From: Bryobacteraceae bacterium
GTDB lineage: Bacteria > Acidobacteriota > Terriglobia > Bryobacterales > Bryobacteraceae
Assembly: GCA_947458745.1 (NCBI GenBank)
Contig: CANGYQ010000001.1
Location: 800,490-864,489 of the forward strand
DNA: 64,000 bases
Reading direction: 5' to 3'
Both the position numbers and the translations under genes were made by a program. The notes below the pieces were generated by a model, which was not told the DNA's origin, ran no database searches, and worked only from the letters and a program-made list of their open reading frames with translations. Shown here one piece after another: positions 27,730-34,695 of the stretch. Each line of letters begins with the position of its first letter. The first letter of the stretch is position 1.

Positions 27730-28320
27730 TCAGCCTTTCCTTTTACGCGCTAGCGCTGCAAGCCCGATACCCGCCGCTACCAGCACCGTCGTCCCCGGCT
27801 CGGGTACGCTGCCAGCTCCCGCAGTCCCCGCGAACTGCACCTCATCCATGAAGATCCAGCTGGGGGTCGCGCCGTCCGTGATCGTGATCTGCACCTGGCT
27901 CACCCCGGTCAGCGACACGTTGAAGTTCAAGAAGCCGCGTTTGCCCTCTCCCAGTTCCGTCCTTGTCAAAGCGAAATTCGTCCCCGCGATGTTCACGTTC
28001 GATGGCAAGGCAACGCCCCCCGCACCCCGGTTAAATCCGATCGACACCTGCGTGATATTCACCGATTGCGCGAAAACCGCCAACATCGTCGGCTCCGTGA
28101 TGTACCACCCAACCCACTCGTACGCACCCCCGTTTCCTAAATCTGCGGACCAAAGGTCCGCACCCAGGATGCCGTCGGTCAACTGCTTGCCCGTGTCGTC
28201 GAAATAGCTGAAGTGTCCTACCTCCCCGGTCGTCAACGTGTACGACGACGGTGTCACCAACCCCGCCTGTGCGCTCGCCGCGCACAGCAAGGCCATGCTC
28301 AGAAAAATGAATTTCATCAA
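27730..28320 (-). CDS. PEP-CTERM exosortase-target protein
   Basis: A 196-residue secreted protein: signal peptide (residues 1-20, ending SAQA), a beta-rich middle without a named domain, and a C-terminal sorting tail SVPEPGTTVLVAAGIGLAAL followed by ARKRKG. The VPEP motif, membrane helix and basic end are the PEP-CTERM signal, which exosortase cuts during export; such proteins are typical of exopolysaccharide-making bacteria. No exosortase is in the window. Confidence 0.88.
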   Translation of the reverse strand: MMKFIFLSMALLCAASAQAGLVTPSSYTLTTGEVGHFSYFDDTGKQLTDGILGADLWSADLGNGGAYEWVGWYITEPTMLAVFAQSVNITQVSIGFNRGAGGVALPSNVNIAGTNFALTRTELGEGKRGFLNFNVSLTGVSQVQITITDGATPSWIFMDEVQFAGTAGAGSVPEPGTTVLVAAGIGLAALARKRKG

Positions 28321-28489
28321 ATCTCCTTAGTACCTTAGTCTCATTCGGACCAAAATAGTATAACCCGAATGAAGTTCCCCCGAGCCTTAATCTCGCCAGA
28401 GAAAATCCGCAAAGTCTCGCCCCGAAAACACCCCGTTCCCACCGCCTATTAGCGTGCTGGGCAAACATCAGACGGGAACCCGTACAATG
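28321..28489. other. Intergenic region, nothing recognised
   Basis: Contains an AT-rich stretch with possible promoter elements for the PEP-CTERM gene (near 28325-28370). No gene, RNA or repeat is visible. Confidence 0.4.
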
Positions 28490-28667
28490 CGCAAGATACA
28501 CCTGCTTCAACCTAGTCCCGTCGCCGGCAAAGAGACCTTGCTTTTATCCGCTGACCAGCTGCGGTGTCGGTGGATCCATTGGAGGCCGTCGTCGGTTTCG
28601 GCGGAGGTTTGACAAGCGAGGCACCGGACTTGGCTTCATTGCGGGCACGGGCGAAGCCTTCGGCTAC
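28490..28667 (-). pseudogene. Decayed 3' fragment of an oligogalacturonate-lyase-like gene
   Basis: This stretch aligns along its whole length with 34707-34890, the 3' end of the intact lyase-like gene: blocks such as ATCCGCTGACCAGCTG, TCCATTGG, GGCCGT and TTGGCTTC are shared with small gaps. Translated, GFARARNEAKSGA matches the intact DFARARSEAKSGA, but the frame breaks downstream. It is the rest of a lost paralogue or of a duplication. Confidence 0.75.
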
Positions 28668-28719
28668 TGCCACCAGCCCCAAGCTGCGCTACCCATTCAT
28701 AGCTTCTATCTAATTATGG

Positions 28720-28741
28720 CCATTATCCATGGCTATAATGG
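28720..28741 (+). promoter_or_regulatory. Operator and promoter of the Phd/VapC-type operon
   Basis: CCATTAT (28720-28726) and ATAATGG (28735-28741) form an inverted repeat with an 8-nt spacer. The right arm overlaps a perfect -10, TATAAT (28734-28739), which is six bases from the antitoxin ATG. The layout fits autorepression by the antitoxin and a leaderless message. Confidence 0.55.
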
Positions 28742-28745
28742 GATC

Positions 28746-28976
28746 ATGGATTTCAGCATCGCCGAAGCGAAGAACCGTTTCCCGGAGATCATTCGGGCGG
28801 TTGAACAAGGCGAGCAAGTGGTGATTACCCGGCATGGCAAGCCGGTCGCTCAGATCCTTGCTGCTCCGGCCGAACGGCGGCAGGTCCGGCTGGGCGGAAT
28901 GAAGGATCGTATTCGCCTCCTGCCCGGTTGGGATGCGCCGGTTGATCCTGATCGCTTTTTGGCGGGCGAGCTGTGA
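28746..28976 (+). CDS. Phd/YefM-family antitoxin
   Basis: A 76-residue protein from ATG 28746: MDFSIAEAKNRFPEIIRAVE and VVITRHGKPVAQILA are the standard Phd/YefM DNA-binding fold; the C-terminal RIRLLPGWDAP region would bind the toxin. The upstream in-frame ATG at 28716 lies inside the promoter and is unlikely to be used. The stop overlaps the GTG start of the toxin gene. Confidence 0.85.
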   Translation: MDFSIAEAKNRFPEIIRAVEQGEQVVITRHGKPVAQILAAPAERRQVRLGGMKDRIRLLPGWDAPVDPDRFLAGEL

Positions 28977-29362
28977 ATGGCTACCTCCTCGATACGAATG
29001 CGGCGCTGATCGCCCTGACGGATCCGGGACGTTTGCCGCAGGCCATGCAGACCGCAATACTGGCGGGCCCCAACGTGATCAGCGTGGTCTCGTACTGGGA
29101 GGTGCTGCTCAAGTCCATGAAGGGCACTCTCGACGTTGGCGATCCGCGCCGTTGGTGGCACGACACCATCGATCAACTCGCGGCCACCGTACTTTCCCTG
29201 AAACCTGACCATGTGGGCATGGTCCAGGAACTGTTACCGCTCCACAAAGATCCCTTCGATCGCGTACTGATCGCTCAGGCAGTGGTGGAGGGGCTGGAGA
29301 TGGTCACGCTCGACAGCGATATCCGGCGCTATGCCTCGCCGGTCTTTCGCGTGATCTCATAG
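28973..29362 (+). CDS. PIN-domain toxin (VapC-like)
   Basis: A 129-residue PIN-domain RNase starting at GTG 28973 (GTGA overlap with the antitoxin). Acidic metal-binding positions are visible in YLLDTNAAL, SYWEV, KDPFDRVLIAQA and TLDSDIRRY. Such toxins cut RNA when freed from the antitoxin. The gene's TAG stop coincides with the start of a decayed lyase-like fragment. Confidence 0.87.
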   Translation: MNGYLLDTNAALIALTDPGRLPQAMQTAILAGPNVISVVSYWEVLLKSMKGTLDVGDPRRWWHDTIDQLAATVLSLKPDHVGMVQELLPLHKDPFDRVLIAQAVVEGLEMVTLDSDIRRYASPVFRVIS

Positions 29363-29424
29363 CTCGCAAACATAAACCTGCGTCAACCCCCTCTGGCCAC
29401 TTGCAAACGCCGCTCTGCCCTTTA
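29361..29424 (-). pseudogene. Second decayed 3' fragment of the lyase-like gene
   Basis: About 62 bases align with 34699-34760 at the very 3' end of the intact gene: AGCTCGCAAACATAAACCTG against AGCTCGCAAACATACACCTG, then GTCAACCCC, GCAAA and CTCTG blocks. It overlaps in homology with the fragment at 28490, so the two are separate copies and not one gene split by the toxin-antitoxin pair. Confidence 0.65.
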
Positions 29425-29496
29425 GGGGTAAGGTCCACTAGGGGCAGAACCCTAGTCCATTCGTGGCTCTCTGGCGTTTGCCCTAGGCGCTCTATT

Positions 29497-29514
29497 TGAT
29501 GATGCGGTATCATT
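29497..29514. promoter_or_regulatory. Imperfect dyad before the CobW gene, possible Fur/Zur-type site
   Basis: TGATGATGCGGTATCATT has TGAT/ATCA ends and 6 of 8 matches between arms. It lies about 20 nt before the start of a COG0523 gene, a class often controlled by Zur. No experimental site from this phylum supports it. Confidence 0.3.
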
Positions 29515-29532
29515 CTCATTAAGGAGAACCGC

Positions 29533-30798
29533 ATGGCAACCGATCAACGCGTCCCCGTCACCGTCCTCACTGGATTCCTCGGATCCGGCAAGACCACTCT
29601 GCTCAACCGCATCCTTACCGAGAATCACGGCAAGCGGATCGCCGTCATTGAGAATGAGTTCGGCGAAGTTGGAGTGGACCAGGAACTTGTCATCGGTGCC
29701 GAAGAAGAGATCTTTGAGATGAACAATGGCTGCATCTGTTGCACGGTGCGCGGGGACCTTATTCGCATCCTCGGCAACCTGATGAAGCGGCGCGACAAGT
29801 TCGACTACATCCTGGTTGAGACCACCGGCATGGCCGACCCGGGTCCGGTGGCGCAGACGTTCTTCGTCGATGACGAAATGCAGCAGAAGTTGACGCTGGA
29901 TGGCATCGTCACGCTGGTGGATGCAAAGCATGTGTGGCAACACATCGATGACTCCGACGAAGTGAAGGAGCAGATCGCGTTTGCGGACGTCCTGATTCTG
30001 AACAAGATCGATCTGGTGACGCCCGCGGAGGTGGAGAAGCTGAAGGCGAGGGTTCACTCGATGAACAGCGCCGCGAAAATCTACACGGCTCAGGACGCGG
30101 TCATCGGAATGGACGCCGTCTTGAATGTCGGCGGCTTCAATCTCGACCGCGCCATGGAAGTGGACCCCAAGTTCATGGAACCCGAGTATCCGTTTGAATG
30201 GGGAGGCGTCTACGACCTGCCAGCCGGCAAACATCGGTTCACTCTGCTGGATGGCCCGGACCCCGCCATGGAAGTCGCCCTCTTCCCCACGCCGGGTGGA
30301 TTGAAGGATGTGGAGATGCAGGCGGTGCTGGCTTTCTCCGGGGAACCTGAGGAGGTCGCGAAACAGTCCACCTGGGAATTTGACGTGCCAACGGCCGGGC
30401 GCTACGCACTGTTCACGCAGCATCACCCGGATGAGTTCGAGGCTCGAGTCGAAGGTTTCACTCCGCTTGAAACTCATGAGTACAAGCCGGACCACGAGCA
30501 CGACGAGGAGGTTTCCAGTGTCGGCATCACCACGCCCGGCGACCTCGATCAGAAGAAGTTCCAGCGCTGGCTGTCCAATCTGCTGCAGACGCAGGGCCCG
30601 GACATCTTCCGCATGAAGGGTGTGCTCTCCATGCAGGGCTTGGCGCAGCGCTTTGTCTTCCAAGGGGTCCACATGCTGTTCGACGGCCGGCCGGACCGCG
30701 ACTGGAAGCCGGGCGAGCGCAAGAATCAATTGATCTTCATCGGCCGCAATCTTGACCGCGAAAAGTTGACCGAGGGCTTCCGCACTTGCCTGGCCTAG
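29533..30798 (+). CDS. COG0523/CobW-family GTP-dependent metal chaperone
   Basis: A 421-residue G3E GTPase with AAGGAG ahead of the ATG. Walker A GFLGSGKTT (about residue 15), the metal-binding CICC motif in NNGCICCTVRGDL (about 65), and NKIDLV as guanine-specificity motif. After the CobW C-terminal domain boundary it carries an extra middle segment (about 215-320, YDLPAGKHRFTLLDGPDPAM, HHPDEFEARVEG, His/Asp/Glu-rich HEYKPDHEHDEE) before the final CobW C domain (FRMKGVLSMQGLAQRFVFQG). Proteins of this type load zinc or cobalt into targets. The adjacent WD40 and Cbi genes support a metal role. Confidence 0.9.
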   Translation: MATDQRVPVTVLTGFLGSGKTTLLNRILTENHGKRIAVIENEFGEVGVDQELVIGAEEEIFEMNNGCICCTVRGDLIRILGNLMKRRDKFDYILVETTGMADPGPVAQTFFVDDEMQQKLTLDGIVTLVDAKHVWQHIDDSDEVKEQIAFADVLILNKIDLVTPAEVEKLKARVHSMNSAAKIYTAQDAVIGMDAVLNVGGFNLDRAMEVDPKFMEPEYPFEWGGVYDLPAGKHRFTLLDGPDPAMEVALFPTPGGLKDVEMQAVLAFSGEPEEVAKQSTWEFDVPTAGRYALFTQHHPDEFEARVEGFTPLETHEYKPDHEHDEEVSSVGITTPGDLDQKKFQRWLSNLLQTQGPDIFRMKGVLSMQGLAQRFVFQGVHMLFDGRPDRDWKPGERKNQLIFIGRNLDREKLTEGFRTCLA

Positions 30799-31820
30799 TG
30801 TCCAAACCACAGGAGCTACGGAGCCGCTGGTCGGCACGAATCGGCGACTGTGTCCAATCGCTGGGCTGGTCGCATGACGGGCGTCTCTTGGCGGCAGCCA
30901 GCATCTCCGGGCCCATTCACGTCTTCGACGCGCAATCGGGACTGGAAATAGTATCCTTTCCCGGCCACGGCTTCGGGGCGTCTTCGCTTTCCTGGCATCC
31001 GCGTGAGCCAACATTCGCCTCCGCCGGCCAGGATGGAAAGCTGCGCATCTGGGATCTCAACCGGCCCGGGGAGTGCCTCGCCTTGGAGGCGGGGGCCGCC
31101 TGGGCGGACCGCGTAGCCTGGTCCCCTTCGGGGGCCTATCTGGCGAGCGCGGCCGGCCGCAAGCTGAGAGTCTGGACTCCCGCGGGCGAGATGCTCCGGG
31201 ATTACCCAGCGCACAGTTCCACCATCGCCGATATCGCCTGGCGGCCCAATACCGATGAACTCTCCAGCGCCAGCTACGGCCAAGTGCAGTTCTGGTCACC
31301 CGAGCGTGACGAGCCGCTGAAGAAGTTCGAGTGGAAGGGCTCCATGCTGAGACTCGCATGGTCGCCCAACGGCCAGGCACTGGCCACCGGAAACCAGGAT
31401 TCCACGGTCCACTTCTGGTTTGTCCAAACGGGCAAGGACCTCCAGATGTGGGGCTACCCAGCCAAAATCCGCGAACTCGCCTGGGACGCCAAGTCCCGCT
31501 ATCTGGCGACGGGCGGCAGCTCCTCTATCGTCGTTTGGGACTGCTCTGGCAAGGGCCCCGCGAATACCAAACCACTGACGCTTCAATTTCACGATAAGCT
31601 CCTCAGCCAGCTAACCTTTCAGCCCCGTGGACCGTTGCTGGCCTCTGGCTGTGGCGGCGGCATCGTGGCGCTGTGGCACGTGGGGCGGAAAGACCAGGCG
31701 CTGGCGGTCGAATGGCTGGACGACGCCGTCTCCCAACTGGTGTGGTCACCGGACGAAAAAACGTTGGCGGCGGGAGACGAGTCGGGCATCATCCGGCTGT
31801 TTCAAGCGCCGAATCCCTAA
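30798..31820 (+). CDS. WD40-repeat propeller protein
   Basis: About 340 residues from GTG 30798, which overlaps the CobW stop (TAGTG). At least six WD40 blades are visible, e.g. SLGWSHDGRLLAAASISG, FASAGQDGKLRIWDLNRPG, LATGNQDSTVHFWFVQTG and LVWSPDEKTLAAGDESG. No signal peptide. Immediate coupling to CobW suggests that the propeller works with the metal chaperone, perhaps as a scaffold or client-binding partner; that is inference. Confidence 0.85.
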   Translation: MSKPQELRSRWSARIGDCVQSLGWSHDGRLLAAASISGPIHVFDAQSGLEIVSFPGHGFGASSLSWHPREPTFASAGQDGKLRIWDLNRPGECLALEAGAAWADRVAWSPSGAYLASAAGRKLRVWTPAGEMLRDYPAHSSTIADIAWRPNTDELSSASYGQVQFWSPERDEPLKKFEWKGSMLRLAWSPNGQALATGNQDSTVHFWFVQTGKDLQMWGYPAKIRELAWDAKSRYLATGGSSSIVVWDCSGKGPANTKPLTLQFHDKLLSQLTFQPRGPLLASGCGGGIVALWHVGRKDQALAVEWLDDAVSQLVWSPDEKTLAAGDESGIIRLFQAPNP

Positions 31821-31847
31821 CCGGCCCCAGTACCTAAACCCTTCACC

Positions 31848-32879
31848 TTATCGGAACGGATCGAGGCGGCGGCCATCAAAGGCCGGCGGCAACGGTTGCA
31901 GGCTGCCGGACTCTTTGGTCGCCAGCGCCCACTGCACCAGCAAGTCGTACTCGGCGGGGTCCTTGATGTTGCCGATCCATTCCTGCCCGCGGGCACTGGT
32001 CACCAGGACGACGTTCGGCACGTCGCAGGGGCCCAGACAACCGGAGATCGATAGCTGCACATACTTCAGCAGCTTGTTTTCCTTCCAGGCCTTCTTTAGG
32101 CTGTCAACCGGTACGGGCGGCTTACCCTTATCCACCTGCCCGCAGCAGCAGCCAAGGCAAACGGACATCTGCGCCAGCTTGCCGCGCTTAGTGGGAAGAA
32201 GCTCCGAGGAGACGTCGCGCACTCCGACCAGGCGGCCCTCCTCCAGCGTCACCGCGAGATGTCCCCAATCGCGCGCGAGCGCTTCATCATGGGTGGCCGC
32301 CAACATGGCAGTCCCTTTCTCATTGAGGGCGGTCAACGTTTCGAGCAGCTGGCTGCGCGACCTGGAATCGAGTCCGGCGGTGGGCTCATCCAGCAGCAAG
32401 ACGTCGGGCTCCATGGCAATCACGCCGGCGATGGCGGCGCGCTTCTTCTGGCCGAAACTCAATTCGTCCACGCCGCGACCGCCCAGGTCGGCAATACCCA
32501 GTTGCTCCATCGCCCACTCTGAGCGGGCCCGCGCGTCGGCATCGCTCAGGCCAAGATTCAAAGGCCCAAAAGAAACATCCTGCAAGACCGTGGGGGCGAA
32601 GAGCTGATCGTCGGGGTTCTGAAACACAAAGCCCACTTGTCGCCGCCATTGGTTCAACTCGGCGCGGGAGTAGCCCATCTGCTGGCCCCGCAAAAAGATG
32701 GCCCCGGAAGCGGGCCGAAGCGTTCCGTTCAGATGAAGCAACAACGTCGTCTTGCCCGCGCCATTGGCCCCCAACAAGACCGTGCGGCTCCGTTCGGCGA
32801 GGGCGAAATCGATGCCTGTCAGAGAAGGCTGATTGTCGCCGTAGCGATGGACCAGCTGGCGTGCCTCAATCAGGCTCAT
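31848..32879 (-). CDS. cbiO: CbiO-type ECF transporter ATPase fused to 2Fe-2S ferredoxin-like domain
   Basis: A 343-residue protein started at ATG 32879, which overlaps the cbiQ stop. Residues 1-225 are a cobalt/nickel-type ATPase: GANGAGKTT (about 37), Q-loop FVFQNPDDQLF, signature LSFGQKKR (about 140), Walker B LLLDEPTAGLD (about 160) and switch His in AATHDE. Residues about 235-325 form a thioredoxin-like ferredoxin domain with cysteines in SVCLGCCCG and SGCLGPCDVPN. Such Cys patterns hold a 2Fe-2S cluster in stand-alone ferredoxins associated with cobalamin genes. Fusion could tie metal uptake to redox state or deliver metal. Confidence 0.85.
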   Translation of the reverse strand: MSLIEARQLVHRYGDNQPSLTGIDFALAERSRTVLLGANGAGKTTLLLHLNGTLRPASGAIFLRGQQMGYSRAELNQWRRQVGFVFQNPDDQLFAPTVLQDVSFGPLNLGLSDADARARSEWAMEQLGIADLGGRGVDELSFGQKKRAAIAGVIAMEPDVLLLDEPTAGLDSRSRSQLLETLTALNEKGTAMLAATHDEALARDWGHLAVTLEEGRLVGVRDVSSELLPTKRGKLAQMSVCLGCCCGQVDKGKPPVPVDSLKKAWKENKLLKYVQLSISGCLGPCDVPNVVLVTSARGQEWIGNIKDPAEYDLLVQWALATKESGSLQPLPPAFDGRRLDPFR

Positions 32880-33331
32880 GCCACCACCTTCAGCACAGCC
32901 CCGGCCAAGCGGCAATCAAGGGCCCGCTCCATCGCCCTTGCCCGCCGGATACTGGCCGGAAGCAGCTGCGCCGCCTGGCCTTCAGCACATCGAAACCGTG
33001 CCCGCCAGCTTGCTCCCCCCAAACGCATCCGCTGCGCCTGATCGGTGGTGCGTGCGGTCTCTGCCAGGCTGTGAATCAACCGGTGCGTCAACAGAGCGAC
33101 ATCGGCCAGCGGCGCAAGCCAACTGACCCGCGACATCTGCGCCACCCACTTCATCATGGGCAGCGTCCGCGCCACCATTAGCAACACTGTTGTCGCGGCC
33201 AAGGAACGCGCCGCTGTCCGCGCGGCTAGCTGAGGATCGTCCAACGCAATGGGTAGGGACCCCAAGGTGATCAACAGCGCTGGCGCCGCCAGAGTCGACA
33301 GAAACGGCCGCAGCGCTGCTCGAACGTTCAC
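32876..33331 (-). CDS. cbiQ: CbiQ-type ECF transporter membrane protein, short at N-terminus
   Basis: A 151-residue protein from GTG 33331 (GTGA overlap with cbiN). It matches the C-terminal two-thirds of CbiQ: hydrophobic stretches LSTLAAPALLITLGSLPIAL and AATTVLLMVARTLPMM, then the coupling-helix region with charged ARTTDQAQRMRLGGAS. Normal CbiQ is about 220-260 residues; the first 70-90, including the first membrane helices, are missing, because cbiN occupies the DNA just upstream. Confidence 0.7.
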   Translation of the reverse strand: MNVRAALRPFLSTLAAPALLITLGSLPIALDDPQLAARTAARSLAATTVLLMVARTLPMMKWVAQMSRVSWLAPLADVALLTHRLIHSLAETARTTDQAQRMRLGGASWRARFRCAEGQAAQLLPASIRRARAMERALDCRLAGAVLKVVA

Positions 33332-33576
33332 GCCGCTCTCCGCTTGGCAATGGCCCAGCCCACCACGGCACCACCTACTGCTGCCTGTGCGACAAACAGA
33401 AACTTCTCAGTCTGTTCAGATGGCTCAAACCATGGAGCCCGCCACGGCACATAGCTTGGTTTCAGCTGCTCCACTGCACTGACTGCCTGATCGTCCGTGC
33501 CATCGCCGCCCCAAGGGAAGGCCGCCACCGCCCCCAACACCAACGTGCCGGCCAACATCCATTGAGCTGTCTTCAC
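33328..33576 (-). CDS. cbiN: CbiN-type accessory membrane protein
   Basis: An 82-residue protein with two membrane helices (about 5-20 and 59-77). The C-terminal APWFEPSEQTEKFLFVAQAA with VGGAVVGWAIAKR fits CbiN, where a similar W-x-P...E-x-x-L-F-x-x-Q-A-A pattern is conserved. CbiN assists CbiM in cobalt capture. Overlaps both neighbours by 4 bases. Confidence 0.8.
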   Translation of the reverse strand: MKTAQWMLAGTLVLGAVAAFPWGGDGTDDQAVSAVEQLKPSYVPWRAPWFEPSEQTEKFLFVAQAAVGGAVVGWAIAKRRAA

Positions 33577-34208
33577 GCGGCAGCCTCCTGCGGCTGCGCT
33601 TTCAACGACCGCAGGACGAACACGGTCAGTCCACCTTCCAGCAGCGCCAACGGAATCTGTGTCACCCCGAAGATTCCAACGAACCTCGCCGCGGCAGCAG
33701 GAACGCCACCGTCGGTCGCCGGGAAAGCAATCGCCAACTGCAGCGCGGTAACCAGATAAGTGAAGAGGTCCCCACCCGAGGCCGCGATGAACGCCGCCGG
33801 GCCACTACCCAGGCGGGTACTGAGCCGGTTCAATAACCACGACATCCATGGACCCGCGATGGCCATCGAAAAGGCGTTCGCGCCCAACGTCGTCAAACCG
33901 CCATGAGCCAGCAGCAAAGCTTGAAACAACAAAACCAGCAGGCCGATCACGCTCATGATGCGCGGGCCAAACAGAAGTGAACCCAGCGCCACACCTGTCG
34001 GATGCGAACTCGATCCAGCCACCGACGGCAGTTTGAGGGCGGACAGTGCGAACGCGAAGGCCGCTGCGGCGGCCAAAAGATACCGCTCTGAACGATCCGC
34101 GCTGACGCGGGCGTTGAGCTGTCGGATCCCGTCGGCGACGAACGGCGCCGCTCCCAGCGTCCAGGCGGCAGCGTGTACGGCGGGCAGATAACCTTCAGCG
34201 ATGTGCAT
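33573..34208 (-). CDS. cbiM: CbiM-type cobalt/nickel-binding membrane protein
   Basis: A 211-residue protein beginning MHIAEGYLP, where the N-terminal Met-His supplies metal ligands in this family (the starting Met is therefore certain). Further family features: the SSHPTGVALGSLLFGP stretch with the second conserved His, and several membrane helices. First gene of a cbiM-N-Q-O operon for uptake of cobalt or nickel. A Fur-type regulator is divergent 39 nt away. Confidence 0.92.
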   Translation of the reverse strand: MHIAEGYLPAVHAAAWTLGAAPFVADGIRQLNARVSADRSERYLLAAAAAFAFALSALKLPSVAGSSSHPTGVALGSLLFGPRIMSVIGLLVLLFQALLLAHGGLTTLGANAFSMAIAGPWMSWLLNRLSTRLGSGPAAFIAASGGDLFTYLVTALQLAIAFPATDGGVPAAAARFVGIFGVTQIPLALLEGGLTVFVLRSLKAQPQEAAA

Positions 34209-34224
34209 GCTTGACCCGTAATCA

Positions 34225-34236
34225 ATAATGAGTTAT
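34225..34236. promoter_or_regulatory. Dyad between cbiM and Fur-family gene
   Basis: ATAATGAGTTAT has perfect ATAA/TTAT ends around a 4-nt centre. It lies in the 39-nt gap between the divergent transporter and regulator genes, where a metal-responsive repressor would act on both. Confidence 0.35.
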
Positions 34237-34247
34237 CACTATCGAGT

Positions 34248-34652
34248 ATGTCAAGCGCAAGGGTACTCGGGAACCGCCGCAGCGCCCCTCGAGAGGCGAT
34301 CGTCCAGGTAATCCGGCAGGCCGCGCACGCCATGTCGCCGTCTGAGATTCACCGCCGCGCTCTACGCCACCATTCCAAACTGGGGATTGCGACTGTCTAC
34401 CGAACTCTGAACGCATTAGTGGCTGCGGGCGTCGTCAATGAAGTCCGGCTCCCGGGAGAAAGCGCCGCACGTTATGAGGCAGCGGCCAAACCCCATCACC
34501 ACTACTTTCGCTGCCGGAACTGCGAACGGCTCTTCGAGCTGCCAGGGTGCGTCCCATTGACGAATCTCTTGCCGCCCGGCTTCCTGATGATCCACCACGA
34601 AATCGTACTCTACGGTCTCTGTAACCAATGCCCCACTGGGAGCAATCCCTAG
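34248..34652 (+). CDS. Fur-family metal-responsive repressor
   Basis: A 134-residue protein: winged helix with SPSEIHRRALRHHSKLGIAT and YRTLNALVAAGVVNEV, then the metal/dimer domain with KPHHHYFRCRNCERLFEL (His-rich site and first C-x-x-C) and GLCNQC near the end (second C-x-x-C, structural zinc). Control of the divergent cbi operon suggests a nickel-, cobalt- or zinc-sensing role (Nur/Zur-like) rather than iron, which is inference. Confidence 0.88.
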   Translation: MSSARVLGNRRSAPREAIVQVIRQAAHAMSPSEIHRRALRHHSKLGIATVYRTLNALVAAGVVNEVRLPGESAARYEAAAKPHHHYFRCRNCERLFELPGCVPLTNLLPPGFLMIHHEIVLYGLCNQCPTGSNP

Positions 34653-34695
34653 ACGGCTACATCAGAAGCTCAACCGACGCCTCACGAAACTCCCT

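Noticed and set aside
28490..29424. One lyase-like gene split by insertion of the toxin-antitoxin pair
   Set aside because: The two fragments match overlapping parts of the same 3' end, so they cannot be the two halves of one gene.
29452..31014. 520-codon minus-strand frame
   Set aside because: Antisense shadow of the CobW gene, which has clear motifs and a ribosome site.
33328..33576. Frameshift joining cbiN and cbiQ to give a full-length CbiQ
   Set aside because: The upstream frame encodes a recognisable CbiN with its own features and ends in a GTGA overlap, so it is not the lost N-terminus of CbiQ.
34209..34247. Cobalamin or NiCo riboswitch before cbiM
   Set aside because: The gap is only 39 nt, too short for either structure.
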